In this document: positions 24,883-33,929 of the stretch, piece after piece
Numbering within the stretch: position 1 is the stretch's first letter
Layout: each line of letters begins with the position of its first letter
Source: Streptococcus suis S735
Lineage (GTDB): Bacteria > Bacillota > Bacilli > Lactobacillales > Streptococcaceae
Length of the DNA stretch: 64,000 nucleotides
Assembly: GCF_000294495.1 (NCBI RefSeq)
Contig: NC_018526.1
Span: 1,364,001-1,428,000 of the forward strand
Direction of reading: 5' to 3'
Position numbers and translations under genes: made by a program
Notes under the pieces: model-generated
Told to the model about the DNA's origin: nothing
What the model saw: only the letters and a program-made list of their open reading frames with translations
Databases searched by the model: none

Positions 24883-25635
24883 ATGGAAAATACATCTACT
24901 CAAACTTTCGAAGAACTCGTTGCGGAACAGAAAAAGAAACGTAATCGCGTCCTTAGAATTATTATCACACTCTTTACCACTATTATCGTATTTTTTGCCT
25001 GTCTTGCATTATTCAAATACAACAGTGGCAACATTAGCGGTACGTGGCGTAATTCCCAAGCTGAACAAGATATTGTCGAAACCAGTATCAAGGAATTGCA
25101 AAATCAACTTCCAGGTATTGATAAAACGTGGATTGACGCAACTTATACGATGACAGTCGTAGATAAGAAAGCTGTCTTCACCGCTACAACAAGCTTTGAT
25201 ATTCCTAAAATCGCAAAATTAACCTTGGATCAAGCTTACAAGGTAATGTTAGAGGAAGCACAAAAAGAAGCAAGTTCTCTGGGAATTTCCGTAGAAGAAT
25301 ACTTAACAACCGCTCTCGGAGCAGATTATGAAAAGCAATTGAAATCATTTCTACCTACACAAGCTGAGGCGGAAAAAGAATTTCATAAGTACCAAGACGA
25401 ATATGCTAAAGAACTAGGTGCCACATACAATCAAGAAACTGGTACTATCTCTGCTACCTTTTTCGAAGGAGACGTCGATCAGCTCTTCCATACTGTGACC
25501 ATTACAAAAATTAATGACGCAGCAATCAAACAGCTGACTACATACGATATTTCCGTAAAAGATATTATTTCCTATTCTCGCAAGGGAAATACCACCATTA
25601 TTAACGGAAATGAAGAATTTACTTTAGAAAAATAA
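24883..25635 (+). CDS. Membrane-anchored extracellular protein of unknown function
   Basis: A 250-residue protein. Residues 1-23 are cytosolic and basic, about 24-44 form one membrane helix (VLRIIITLFTTIIVFFACLA), and the rest is a soluble outer domain. The outer part begins GNISGTWRNSQAEQDIVETS, suggesting a small beta-rich lipocalin-like or DUF-type domain, and includes a charged helical stretch (AEAEKEFHKYQDEYAKEL). There is no lipobox and no sortase motif. It is monocistronic with a good promoter and a downstream hairpin at 25704-25739. I do not recognise the family. Confidence 0.75.
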   Translation: MENTSTQTFEELVAEQKKKRNRVLRIIITLFTTIIVFFACLALFKYNSGNISGTWRNSQAEQDIVETSIKELQNQLPGIDKTWIDATYTMTVVDKKAVFTATTSFDIPKIAKLTLDQAYKVMLEEAQKEASSLGISVEEYLTTALGADYEKQLKSFLPTQAEAEKEFHKYQDEYAKELGATYNQETGTISATFFEGDVDQLFHTVTITKINDAAIKQLTTYDISVKDIISYSRKGNTTIINGNEEFTLEK

Positions 25636-25703
25636 TAAAAAAAGCTGGGAAAGTCATCCCTGATGGTTCCGACCTCACCCACAGAATAATGAAAATAAAT
25701 ATG

Positions 25704-25739
25704 AAGCCCTCACTAGGTGTATAATCTTAGTGAGGGCTT
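25704..25739 (+). terminator. Strong terminator after the 24883 gene
   Basis: Perfect 12-bp stem AAGCCCTCACTA (25704-25715) / TAGTGAGGGCTT (25728-25739), then TGTGCTTG. It is the strongest hairpin in the region; its U-tract is short. Confidence 0.65.
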
Positions 25740-25965
25740 TGTGCTTGATGAGTTAATGATGTTAGTCATCGCCGGAAAAACTAACCCACTCTATTGACGA
25801 GCTCTAAAAAATATGCAATAGACATGAGCATAAGAACTAGCCAATAAAAACACAGATAGATTCAAGCTAATTTTGATGAAATACAGCCGAATTGTCTGTG
25901 CTTTTATTTTTGTCTCTACTATAGATAGGACAACATTGTGACGATATTTGAAAGAACTTGTACTA
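25740..25965. other. Intergenic sequence without a supported gene
   Basis: About 225 bases. A 60-codon minus-strand ORF at 25791-25973 has no ribosome site and no recognisable similarity. The stretch could be a remnant left by an older insertion, but I see no element ends except the MITE that follows. Confidence 0.4.
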
Positions 25966-26069
25966 ATACTCAATGAAAATCAAAAGTAGCCTAGGAAACG
26001 AAGCCGAAGATAGAACTGGAGTTCATCAAGGCAAGTTGACAACGGATAATTTTGATTTTCGTAGAGTAT
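25966..26069. repeat. RUP-like 104-bp mobile repeat (MITE), copy 2
   Basis: Ends ATACTCAATGAAAATCAAAA and the inverse of ATACTCTACGAAAATCAAAA, starting at TA. Same length as copy 1 (20607-20710) but inverted; the central GATAGAACTGGAGTTCATCAA region is nearly identical. There is no coding capacity. Confidence 0.8.
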
Positions 26070-26153
26070 AACCTCCTGTTTGTTTCATCACTTACAGTGT
26101 AGTCCTTCTGACCTTTTTTGCATATTGAATTTAACTAATGTCACCAATATAAA

Positions 26154-26684
26154 TTATTTTCTCTTATATAACCTTTTACATACCTGATAAAGAATAGGTA
26201 CAGCAATGATGGTCGTAATTGCAGTGCCATAGGTTCCTAAAATCCTACCCAAAGCAGCTAAAAATAATACTGATGGCGTTAGTCCACCGACTAAACTACC
26301 CGTCAATGTGTACTTCAACAGGTTCAAGATAATTTTTGTGAGGGCTGCAACTATCCCAACCAACATAATATTTGATAGACTATCGTTTGCCTGTAGGAAT
26401 TTCTCATAAAATAAGTGTAGGACAAAACAGACAATGAGTGATTCTAGAATGGTAATCCAAGCAACGGAGGCATATCCCGACAGTAAATCAAAGATTCCTA
26501 GACCGAGTGAGGCTGCCAGCGCCCCTTTTTTGGCACCAAAGATTAGTACTCCTACTACCACCAGAGCATTGCCTAGATGGACAAATTGACTCCCAAAAGG
26601 AATACGAATAAAGAAGACAACCACACAAATAAGGGCTGCAAATAGGCTAATTTCTGTTAATTGACGCAATTGATTCTGTTTCAT
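26154..26684 (-). CDS. ECF transporter S component, probably vitamin B6 specific (PdxU-like)
   Basis: A 176-residue membrane protein with about six helices and the ECF S-component features EISLFAALICVVVFFIRIPFG, FVHLGNALVVVG and AASLGLGIFDLLSGY. S components bind a vitamin and plug into the shared EcfAAT module encoded elsewhere. Its ATG overlaps the stop of the pyridoxine-kinase-like gene by 4 nt, so the two are co-translated and pyridoxine or a related precursor is the likely ligand. Thiamin or hydroxymethylpyrimidine remains possible, since the kinase family also acts in thiamin synthesis. Confidence 0.8.
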   Translation of the reverse strand: MKQNQLRQLTEISLFAALICVVVFFIRIPFGSQFVHLGNALVVVGVLIFGAKKGALAASLGLGIFDLLSGYASVAWITILESLIVCFVLHLFYEKFLQANDSLSNIMLVGIVAALTKIILNLLKYTLTGSLVGGLTPSVLFLAALGRILGTYGTAITTIIAVPILYQVCKRLYKRK

Positions 26685-27526
26685 AATTTCTCCTTTAATA
26701 TTTGAAATGCCTGCTGTAATTCTGCTAGAAAAGGTTCAAAGGAAATCCCAAATTTCAAGTCTCTATCCAAAGCAAGGGTACGCTCTAAACTCTTATCGAT
26801 AAAATCTAAAGCTAGAGGGATAGCTTGATGGAGATTGATTTGTTGGATGGTTGCTACAGCCAACAAGGTAGATAGAATGTCACCTGTTCCAAAGAAATTT
26901 GCTGGATATTTTTTAGACATATAGGTAGTTATTTCCCCTGTTTCCTGCTGAAAATAGGCTACACCTATTTGGCTATCATCAAAGGAAATCCCTGTCAGTA
27001 CAATATCTGCGGATACCTGCTCTGCTAAAGCTTCCAGTAAGTCCTCAATATCATGAATATCGTAGGAATCTCCCAAATAGTTTCTCCCAGTCAATAGAGA
27101 AGCTTCTGTTATATTCGGAAGAATGAGCTGGGCCGACTGAGTCAATTCTTTCATGGCCTCTACATAGGATGATGTAAAACCTGTATACAGTCTTCCACTG
27201 TCACCCATAATCGGATCTACAATCAATGGTGTCTCTGTTTGTTTAGCATACATAGCCAATTGACTTAGTTGCTGAGGATTTCTACAGTAGCCAGACAAGA
27301 TGCCTGCCAACTCCAAATTCAAGTTCTTCCACTGTTCAAAATAGGCTTGATTCAAGTCAGTCATATCTTCAATGACAACATCTGGGAAACCGCCTGTGTG
27401 TGAGGATAAAAGAACTGTAGGTAAAAGCATTGTTTCTACCTGACAAGCTGCTGCAATTGGGATGCTAGTTGCTAGTGCAACCTTACCAACACCAGGTAAG
27501 TCGTTCGCAAGCAATAATCGCTGCAT
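26681..27526 (-). CDS. pdxK: Pyridoxine/pyridoxal kinase family protein
   Basis: A 281-residue ribokinase-fold kinase of the PdxK/PdxY class. It starts MQRLLLANDLPGVGKVALATSI, a PdxY-like N-terminus, and has VDPIMGDSGRLY plus the anion-hole/catalytic segment FFGTGDILSTLLA (GTGD). It phosphorylates B6 vitamers to supply PLP, fitting the ECF S-component gene that overlaps it. AGGAGG lies before the ATG. There is no clear promoter box in the 200-bp gap upstream. Confidence 0.86.
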   Translation of the reverse strand: MQRLLLANDLPGVGKVALATSIPIAAACQVETMLLPTVLLSSHTGGFPDVVIEDMTDLNQAYFEQWKNLNLELAGILSGYCRNPQQLSQLAMYAKQTETPLIVDPIMGDSGRLYTGFTSSYVEAMKELTQSAQLILPNITEASLLTGRNYLGDSYDIHDIEDLLEALAEQVSADIVLTGISFDDSQIGVAYFQQETGEITTYMSKKYPANFFGTGDILSTLLAVATIQQINLHQAIPLALDFIDKSLERTLALDRDLKFGISFEPFLAELQQAFQILKEKL

Positions 27527-27724
27527 GATAACTACCTCCTAAATTATTTTTCATAAACAAAATTGTAAAGGATTATCATACATTTTTCAATCTTACATAT
27601 CCGCAACTGTATGGGGACAGATAGCTGAAACCTTGCAACACCAGGCTCAAATTATTACATAAGAAAAACAGCAACAACTCTTTGCTACTGTCATCCTCTT
27701 CAATGTATTGTTGTCAAATTCTGT

Positions 27725-28414
27725 TTAATATTTCTCCAGAAAGGCAATCAGGGTCTGGGCAGAACGTTCTCCTGCTTGAATGATAAATTCATCAAAGGTG
27801 ATATTGGCATCTCCCTGAGCTGTGTCACTCATGGCACGGATAACCAAGAATGGCTTACCTGTATTGACAGCTGCTTGAGCGATAGCTGCTCCTTCCATCT
27901 CTACGGCAAGGACTTCTGGGAAATGAGTTTTGATTGTAGCGATTCTCTCCTGACCTGCGATAAAACTGTCACCTGTCACAATCAGACCCACATGGCTAAT
28001 CATTTCCTGCTCTGCTAAAACGGTTCTTAGCTGTTCTAACAAGACTTGGTCGGCTGGATAATACAATTCCTGCCCTGCCATTTGCCCGTAAGCATAGCCG
28101 AAAGCCGTCACATCCACATCGTGGTAAGCCAATTGATTCGCTACAACCACATCACCGATGGCAATACCTTCAGCAACAGCTCCTGCCGAACCTGTATTGA
28201 CAATGACATCAACCGAAAATCGATCTGCCAAAACAGCCACGGACATAGCTGACATAACCTTACCGATACCTGACTGAACAAGAACGACTTCATGTTGACC
28301 GATTCGTCCCTGATAGTAAGTTCGACCCAAGACATCGATTTCAGTTGCATCTTGTAGATGCTCGACCAAAATCTTTAATTCCTGAGGCATGGCTGCGATA
28401 ATTCCAAATTTCAT
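27725..28414 (-). CDS. mtnN: 5'-methylthioadenosine/S-adenosylhomocysteine nucleosidase
   Basis: A 229-residue nucleosidase (Pfs/MtnN) that removes adenine from S-adenosylhomocysteine and methylthioadenosine and so feeds the LuxS/AI-2 route. Motifs are MKFGIIAAMPQELKIL at the start, QSGIGKVMSAM, GSAGAV, the catalytic VEMEGAAIAQ and the general-acid Asp in RAMSDTA. The start at 28414 is chosen because TAGGAG precedes it. It is the last gene of glmU-nudF-macP-mtnN, with an 8-bp gap to macP. Confidence 0.95.
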   Translation of the reverse strand: MKFGIIAAMPQELKILVEHLQDATEIDVLGRTYYQGRIGQHEVVLVQSGIGKVMSAMSVAVLADRFSVDVIVNTGSAGAVAEGIAIGDVVVANQLAYHDVDVTAFGYAYGQMAGQELYYPADQVLLEQLRTVLAEQEMISHVGLIVTGDSFIAGQERIATIKTHFPEVLAVEMEGAAIAQAAVNTGKPFLVIRAMSDTAQGDANITFDEFIIQAGERSAQTLIAFLEKY

Positions 28415-28422
28415 CTCTTCTC

Positions 28423-28743
28423 CTAAATAAATAATACTGCAATGATAAACATTATCAGTAAGATGATGACCCAAAAAAGGATTTTGTTTACCTTACTGCG
28501 GAAAGCTTCTCGCTTGATGGTTTCGATACGGCGACTTTTTACTACAGTAGGTTTGACCGGGATTCGGATCGTTTGTCCCTCTTCATATCCCTGATAATCT
28601 TCTTCTAGATATGGATCGAATAGAGCATCATCCATTGATATATCCTGGTTTGGACGATAGTGTCCAAACTGGCTAGATTGGTCGGAATACTGTTTCTTTT
28701 TCACTTTCTCTAAAATTTCATCCGTCAACAAGGGCTTGCCCAT
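28423..28743 (-). CDS. macP: MacP, PBP2a activator (membrane-anchored cofactor)
   Basis: A 106-residue protein with a long cytosolic N-terminal part beginning MGKPLLTDEILEKVKKKQYS and one C-terminal membrane helix (ILFWVIILLIMFIIAVLFI). In pneumococcus the gene between nudF and mtnN encodes MacP, which activates the class A penicillin-binding protein PBP2a. The same gene order and N-terminal MGKPLLTDE motif support this. The central part diverges, as expected. It is tightly packed in the operon. Confidence 0.85.
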   Translation of the reverse strand: MGKPLLTDEILEKVKKKQYSDQSSQFGHYRPNQDISMDDALFDPYLEEDYQGYEEGQTIRIPVKPTVVKSRRIETIKREAFRSKVNKILFWVIILLIMFIIAVLFI

Positions 28744-28753
28744 TGCTAGTTTC

Positions 28754-29299
28754 CTACTTTCTCATGAGTTGTAAATATTGGATAGCCATGATGGTCTTTG
28801 CATCACAAATATCGCCAGTAGCCACCAAGTTCAAAGCCTCTTCCAAGGTTACCTCATGTAATTCGATAACCTCATCTTCATCCATTGGACGAGGATTTTC
28901 AACCTTGATAAGGTTATCTGCTAAATAAAGGCGAATTCGTTCATTACAGAAACCGATGGCTGAATAGAAATCTGCCAACAAGGTCAATTTGTCACTAGTA
29001 TAGCCTGTTTCTTCTTCTAATTCACGCAAAGCAGCATCTTCAAGCGTATCTTCTTCGCCCAGCTCCAATTTCCCCGCCGGAATTTCATAAATAGTACGTT
29101 CAATGGCCTTGCGGTATTGTTTGACCAAAATCATTTTACCTTCTGGGGTAACGGCTAAAACGCAAACTGCTCCCTTGTGGAAAATGAGTTCGCGCTTACC
29201 AGTTCCACCATTTGGCAAGGCAACATCATCTACTACTACATCAAAAATGTGCCCTTTAAAAATTTCTGTCCGCTCAATGGTTTTTTCTTCAAAATTCAT
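28754..29299 (-). CDS. nudF: NUDIX hydrolase, ADP-ribose pyrophosphatase
   Basis: A 181-residue Nudix enzyme. The Nudix box runs through GKLELGEEDTLEDAALRELE and EETGY, and the upstream QYRKAIERTIYEIPAG is typical of the ADP-ribose pyrophosphatase group. It hydrolyses ADP-ribose to AMP and ribose-5-phosphate. The gene begins 8 bp after glmU and ends 10 bp before macP, an arrangement conserved in streptococci. Confidence 0.92.
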   Translation of the reverse strand: MNFEEKTIERTEIFKGHIFDVVVDDVALPNGGTGKRELIFHKGAVCVLAVTPEGKMILVKQYRKAIERTIYEIPAGKLELGEEDTLEDAALRELEEETGYTSDKLTLLADFYSAIGFCNERIRLYLADNLIKVENPRPMDEDEVIELHEVTLEEALNLVATGDICDAKTIMAIQYLQLMRK

Positions 29300-29307
29300 A
29301 TGATTAC

Positions 29308-30717
<1,410 letters not shown>

Positions 30718-30784
30718 CTATTATAGCAAATTTTGATGTTTTTGGAAAATAGCAATATTATAGGGAATTTTCGTAAATAAAAAA

Positions 30785-30807
30785 GAAACTGGAATGAAGC
30801 CAGTTTC
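30785..30807 (-). terminator. Terminator after the ASCH-protein gene
   Basis: Stem GAAACTGG (30785-30792) / CCAGTTTC (30800-30807), followed on the minus strand by TTTTTTATTTAC; 58 nt after the stop codon. Confidence 0.8.
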
Positions 30808-30865
30808 TCAAAAATTTCTAGTATTAGAAAACAAACTACAGGTTGATTGCATCCTATAGAATTGT

Positions 30866-31336
30866 CTATTTAGGATAAACCAATTCAAATTCTTCACAGA
30901 CGACCAGCATATCTTCTGAGAAGGACAGGCCTGCTTCTGCCAGCCAGATAGTGAAAAGCTCTTCATGGATCTGTCGCCAGTGGATCAGACTTTTCGCTTT
31001 TATGTCAGACAAGTCACCTCCCTGACGGAACTCGCCCTCCTTGTAGGCATGCTCTGCTGTCACTTGGGAAAAGGGCGTCACATAGACCTTGGTGGTCTGG
31101 ATAATGCAAACAGCCTGACCTTGTCCGTCCAGAATGATGTCATAGCCACCAGCTCTTGGGATTTCTTCTCCCTCTACTTCATAGAGAGCATGGGCAGAGC
31201 TGGTTGAAGTTTTGATGCCTCTAGCCACCAAATCAGCCAGTCGATCAGCTTCCGCCCCAAAGGCCCAAGCCTCCGGCTCAGGACCTGCTTGGGAATTGAT
31301 GGCAATGAATTCTTGCCAGAGTTGTGTCGGGGTCAT
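30866..31336 (-). CDS. ASCH-domain protein
   Basis: A 156-residue protein with the ASCH pattern: AWAFGAEADRLADLVARGIK, TSTSSAHALYEVEGEEIPR, GGYDIILDGQGQAVCIIQTT and a C-terminal DMLVVCEEFELVY. ASCH proteins are PUA-like beta-barrels thought to bind RNA or modified nucleotides; this long form is common in Firmicutes and unassigned. Its start ATG overlaps the end of the frameshifted upstream gene by 4 nt. A terminator follows. Confidence 0.85.
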   Translation of the reverse strand: MTPTQLWQEFIAINSQAGPEPEAWAFGAEADRLADLVARGIKTSTSSAHALYEVEGEEIPRAGGYDIILDGQGQAVCIIQTTKVYVTPFSQVTAEHAYKEGEFRQGGDLSDIKAKSLIHWRQIHEELFTIWLAEAGLSFSEDMLVVCEEFELVYPK

Positions 31337-31613
31337 AGGGGGTCCTTTCTAGAAATTTGCCAATTCTTCGCTTGATCAAGTAAAGCCTCAAATCCATAAG
31401 GGATTTGATTTAGAAGTGTTTCGGTTATCCCAAACTGAAGTATCTCAACTAAAGCAATTAATTGAACATCTGCAATGTCATGAATATCTCCACAAAGAAA
31501 TTGCCACATCCCATCTTCCAAGTCATGACTGATGTAGGTTATCGGTTTATTCTCTTCACTATGTGTTTACAGATCACTACTGCTACATGAGGATTATCAT
31601 CAAAAATCAACAT
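31333..31613 (-). pseudogene. Small gene broken by a frameshift (DUF2185-like)
   Basis: A start ATG at 31613 with GGAGG six bases upstream opens MLIFDDNPHVAVVICKHIV, which runs into stops. The following sequence resumes in another frame as KPITYISHDLEDGMWQFLCG and continues to a stop overlapping the ASCH start. Together they make a ~93-residue protein resembling the family with an S-H-D-x-x-D-G-x-W-Q-F motif found in DUF2185-type immunity-like proteins. The shift lies at about 31550-31566. The family call is from memory of motif shape and is uncertain. Confidence 0.6.
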
Positions 31614-31624
31614 CACTTTCCTCC

Positions 31625-32323
31625 CTACTTCAAACTCCAGCCACCGTCAATGGTGATAATCTGGCCTTGCATGGAAGCGAGTTTTCCAGTAGCCAGCATG
31701 AAGGTCAGCTCTGCGATTTCGCTTGGTTGGGTCCAGCGTCCGATAGGGGTCTGGTCTGCCACCCAGTCCGCCAGACCACCAGGCTCAAAGTCCTTCTGGG
31801 TCATGCCTGTCTGGACGGCACCAGGAGCGATGCCGAAGATCTGGACCTTGTCCTTGGCATAGTCCAGTGCCAACTGCTTGGTAAAACCTGCCAAAGCGTG
31901 CTTGGAAGCGGTATAGGCAGAGCCACCTCCACCTGCTAGACTGGAGGCAATGGAGCACATATTGATAATGATGCCAGACTGTCTGTCCACCATTTGCTGC
32001 AGATAGGGGCGAGTTAGTCTAGTCACCGCAAAAAAATTCACCGCGAAGATCTGAGCTAATTCGTCCTCCGAAATATCGAGGTGGGGTCGGTAATCGTCTA
32101 AAATGCCTGCGGTGTTACAGAGGACATCGACTGACTGGCACCAGGAAAAGACGGGCGATAAATCGCCTGTCAGGTCCAGCTGTAGAAAGTGGAAATCGCC
32201 TGCCAAATCAGGCTTGCTAGCCAGATCAATCCCGAAGACACGCCAGCCATTTTCCAAAAAAATCCCTGCCTGTGCTAGACCAATGCCGCTGGAAACGCCG
32301 GTGATGAGGGCTGTCTTAGTCAT
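31625..32323 (-). CDS. Short-chain dehydrogenase/reductase (FabG-like)
   Basis: A 232-residue SDR with the classical Rossmann motif TALITGVSSGIGLAQ (TGxxxGIG), the structural motif CNTAGIL, catalytic Ser in MCSIASS and YTASK (Tyr-x-x-x-Lys), and C-terminal IDGGWSLK. It is similar to 3-oxoacyl-ACP reductases, but its context away from fatty-acid genes leaves the substrate open. The start codon lies within the DUF2829 gene (8-nt overlap) and it is followed by the frameshifted small gene. Confidence 0.88.
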   Translation of the reverse strand: MTKTALITGVSSGIGLAQAGIFLENGWRVFGIDLASKPDLAGDFHFLQLDLTGDLSPVFSWCQSVDVLCNTAGILDDYRPHLDISEDELAQIFAVNFFAVTRLTRPYLQQMVDRQSGIIINMCSIASSLAGGGGSAYTASKHALAGFTKQLALDYAKDKVQIFGIAPGAVQTGMTQKDFEPGGLADWVADQTPIGRWTQPSEIAELTFMLATGKLASMQGQIITIDGGWSLK

Positions 32324-32552
32324 GGACTTCTACCCAGTCGGTCGCAAGGACATCGCAAGGGGTCGGGCTCCACATGGAGAAGCCTTCACCCTCGCCGGTC
32401 ACGTTGATGAGGAAATAGGGCGTCGCCTCTAGCTTCTGCCCGTGGACCTCGATGGTGTCAAAGAGCTGGACGTAGTTCTCCGCCCCACCCCAGCCTGTGC
32501 GAACGTACTTTTTCTTGGCCTTCAAGCCTGGTAAAATCTCTTCAAATGTCAT
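32316..32552 (-). CDS. DUF2829 (Tad2-like fold) small protein
   Basis: A 78-residue protein, MTFEEILPGLKAKKKYVRTGWGG, ending MWSPTPCDVLATDWVEVHD. The K-G-x-x-x-R-x-x-W and D-x-L-A-x-D-W pattern marks DUF2829, a family common in phages and low-GC genomes. A phage member, Tad2, sequesters cyclic-nucleotide signals of Thoeris defence; chromosomal copies have no proven role. AAAGGAAT-type site before the ATG. It is the first gene of a group with the SDR, the broken small gene and the ASCH protein. Confidence 0.85.
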   Translation of the reverse strand: MTFEEILPGLKAKKKYVRTGWGGAENYVQLFDTIEVHGQKLEATPYFLINVTGEGEGFSMWSPTPCDVLATDWVEVHD

Positions 32553-32611
32553 GATTATTCCTTTTCTTATTTATTTTAACACAAATGTTTTCAGTAACGA
32601 ATAAGAGTTAG

Positions 32612-33433
32612 CTAAGTACTCTCTTTTGTTGATTGATAAATCTGTAGATAGAATAAAATCATGGCAGCACATAGAAGACCAATCGGTAGCCAAACTGTCC
32701 ATAAATCACCACTAACCAGATTCATCACCAATAATTTTTTGATAATGCCTATCAGTAAAAAAGCAAAAATCGGTAAAGCAAAGGTTCTGAATACTTTCAC
32801 CTTAACAGAGAAAACTATCGTGGCCAAACTTGTCACAATCACAAATAACCAATCGAACATTTCTGGAAATTTCAAATAGATTGCCTTATCTCCAATCATT
32901 GCTGGTAAATTGAAAATAATGTTAAAAAGAATAATTATTGTTAGGACAATCAAGCCTATAATCATTTTAGAAGCCTTTGGCTTAAAAAGAACAGATGGTA
33001 ACAGACCGAAAACCAGCCAACAAAGCAACAAAGCATTGGTGCAAGAAGCCAAAAACAGGATGAATTCTAATTGAAATTGTCCCGTGTTTGCAAACAAAAG
33101 GAAGGTGCCAATGGCGTACAAGGTTGCGACCGCACTGAAATAGGTTATCGTCATTTCCCTCAAGGGAGCCTTCGGTGCATTTTTTAAAAGTTGATCTGCC
33201 ATATCTTTGGGGTCTGTTCCAAAAAAATCTACTGCTGTTAGACCATCAACCTCAGCCATTTTGAAATCACTGACCATACTATAAATCTGTTCCAAAATCG
33301 CTTTTTCATCTTTAAAAAAGGATTTCAAAATCATATAGTCGCGTATCTCATCAAAATAAGCTTTATTTTCAGGTAACAAATTATCTACAATTATATTTGT
33401 CTTATCTCGCAAGACTTGTTTATCGCGTTTCAT
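32612..33433 (-). CDS. DUF1129/HAAS-type membrane protein in PadR operon
   Basis: A 273-residue protein: a cytosolic N-terminal ~95 residues with a HAAS-like helical module (NLLPENKAYFDEIRDYMILK), then six hydrophobic helices from about residue 97. HAAS/DUF1129 proteins typically accompany PadR regulators and are thought to relay signals to or from the regulator. Its start overlaps the padR gene by 14 nt, with AAAGGAA upstream. Function is otherwise unknown. Confidence 0.8.
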   Translation of the reverse strand: MKRDKQVLRDKTNIIVDNLLPENKAYFDEIRDYMILKSFFKDEKAILEQIYSMVSDFKMAEVDGLTAVDFFGTDPKDMADQLLKNAPKAPLREMTITYFSAVATLYAIGTFLLFANTGQFQLEFILFLASCTNALLLCWLVFGLLPSVLFKPKASKMIIGLIVLTIIILFNIIFNLPAMIGDKAIYLKFPEMFDWLFVIVTSLATIVFSVKVKVFRTFALPIFAFLLIGIIKKLLVMNLVSGDLWTVWLPIGLLCAAMILFYLQIYQSTKEST

Positions 33434-33755
33434 TAAATATTCCTTTCTGAATGGTTCCTACTTTTTCTACAAGACTTGACCATTCCCGCCAAAAATCCCT
33501 TAAATAACTCTCTCCATCTTGGGTAATCGTAAAATATTTACGATCTGGCCCGTCCGATGATGGTTTTATCTCGCCAATGATATAACCATTCTTTTCTAAT
33601 TTTTGCAAGAGAGGATAGGCAGTTCCCCCGACCATGTTTTCAAAGCCCTGTTTTCTCAATTCCTGAACCAGCTCATAACCATAAATCTCCTTCTGACTGA
33701 TAATTTGTAAGACACAGCCGTCTAGGACCCCCTTTAGCATTTGGGTTTCTTTCAT
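33420..33755 (-). CDS. PadR family transcriptional regulator
   Basis: A 111-residue winged-helix repressor: MLKGVLDGCVLQIISQKEIY, then GYELVQELRKQGFENMVGGTAYPLLQKLEKNGYI with the recognition helix, and a wing at DGPDRKYFTITQDG. The short C-terminal helix fits PadR subfamily 2. The first codon overlaps the small upstream membrane gene (ATGA) and the end overlaps the HAAS-type gene, giving a three-gene coupled operon. Direct CTAGTTTG repeats upstream are candidate operators. Confidence 0.9.
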   Translation of the reverse strand: MKETQMLKGVLDGCVLQIISQKEIYGYELVQELRKQGFENMVGGTAYPLLQKLEKNGYIIGEIKPSSDGPDRKYFTITQDGESYLRDFWREWSSLVEKVGTIQKGIFNETR

Positions 33756-33916
33756 AAGCCCTCCTCATCATCTGTAAAAAATCCAAACAGTAAACCTGAT
33801 CCTAACAGGATGCCTAAGATCAAAATAGAATCCAAGGCCCAGCCTGTTATAATGGCCGTCACAAGCGTGATTCCTGCTAGTTTCCAATTTTCCCGACTTT
33901 TCTTCTCCAGTTTCAT
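33752..33916 (-). CDS. 54-residue small membrane protein, first gene of the PadR operon
   Basis: The ORF starts MKLEKKSRENWKLAGITLVT and has one or two short hydrophobic segments, ending FFTDDEEGL. GGGAGG lies five bases before the ATG at 33916. Its TGA overlaps the padR ATG (ATGA), so translation is coupled. A clear ribosome site and basic-then-hydrophobic design support it as real. Function unknown; it may be a sensor or partner for the HAAS-type membrane protein. Confidence 0.7.
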   Translation of the reverse strand: MKLEKKSRENWKLAGITLVTAIITGWALDSILILGILLGSGLLFGFFTDDEEGL

Positions 33917-33929
33917 ACTGCCTCCCTAC

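Noticed and set aside
25791..25973. 60-codon minus-strand open frame in the intergenic region
   Set aside because: No ribosome site, runs into the MITE and shows no recognisable similarity.
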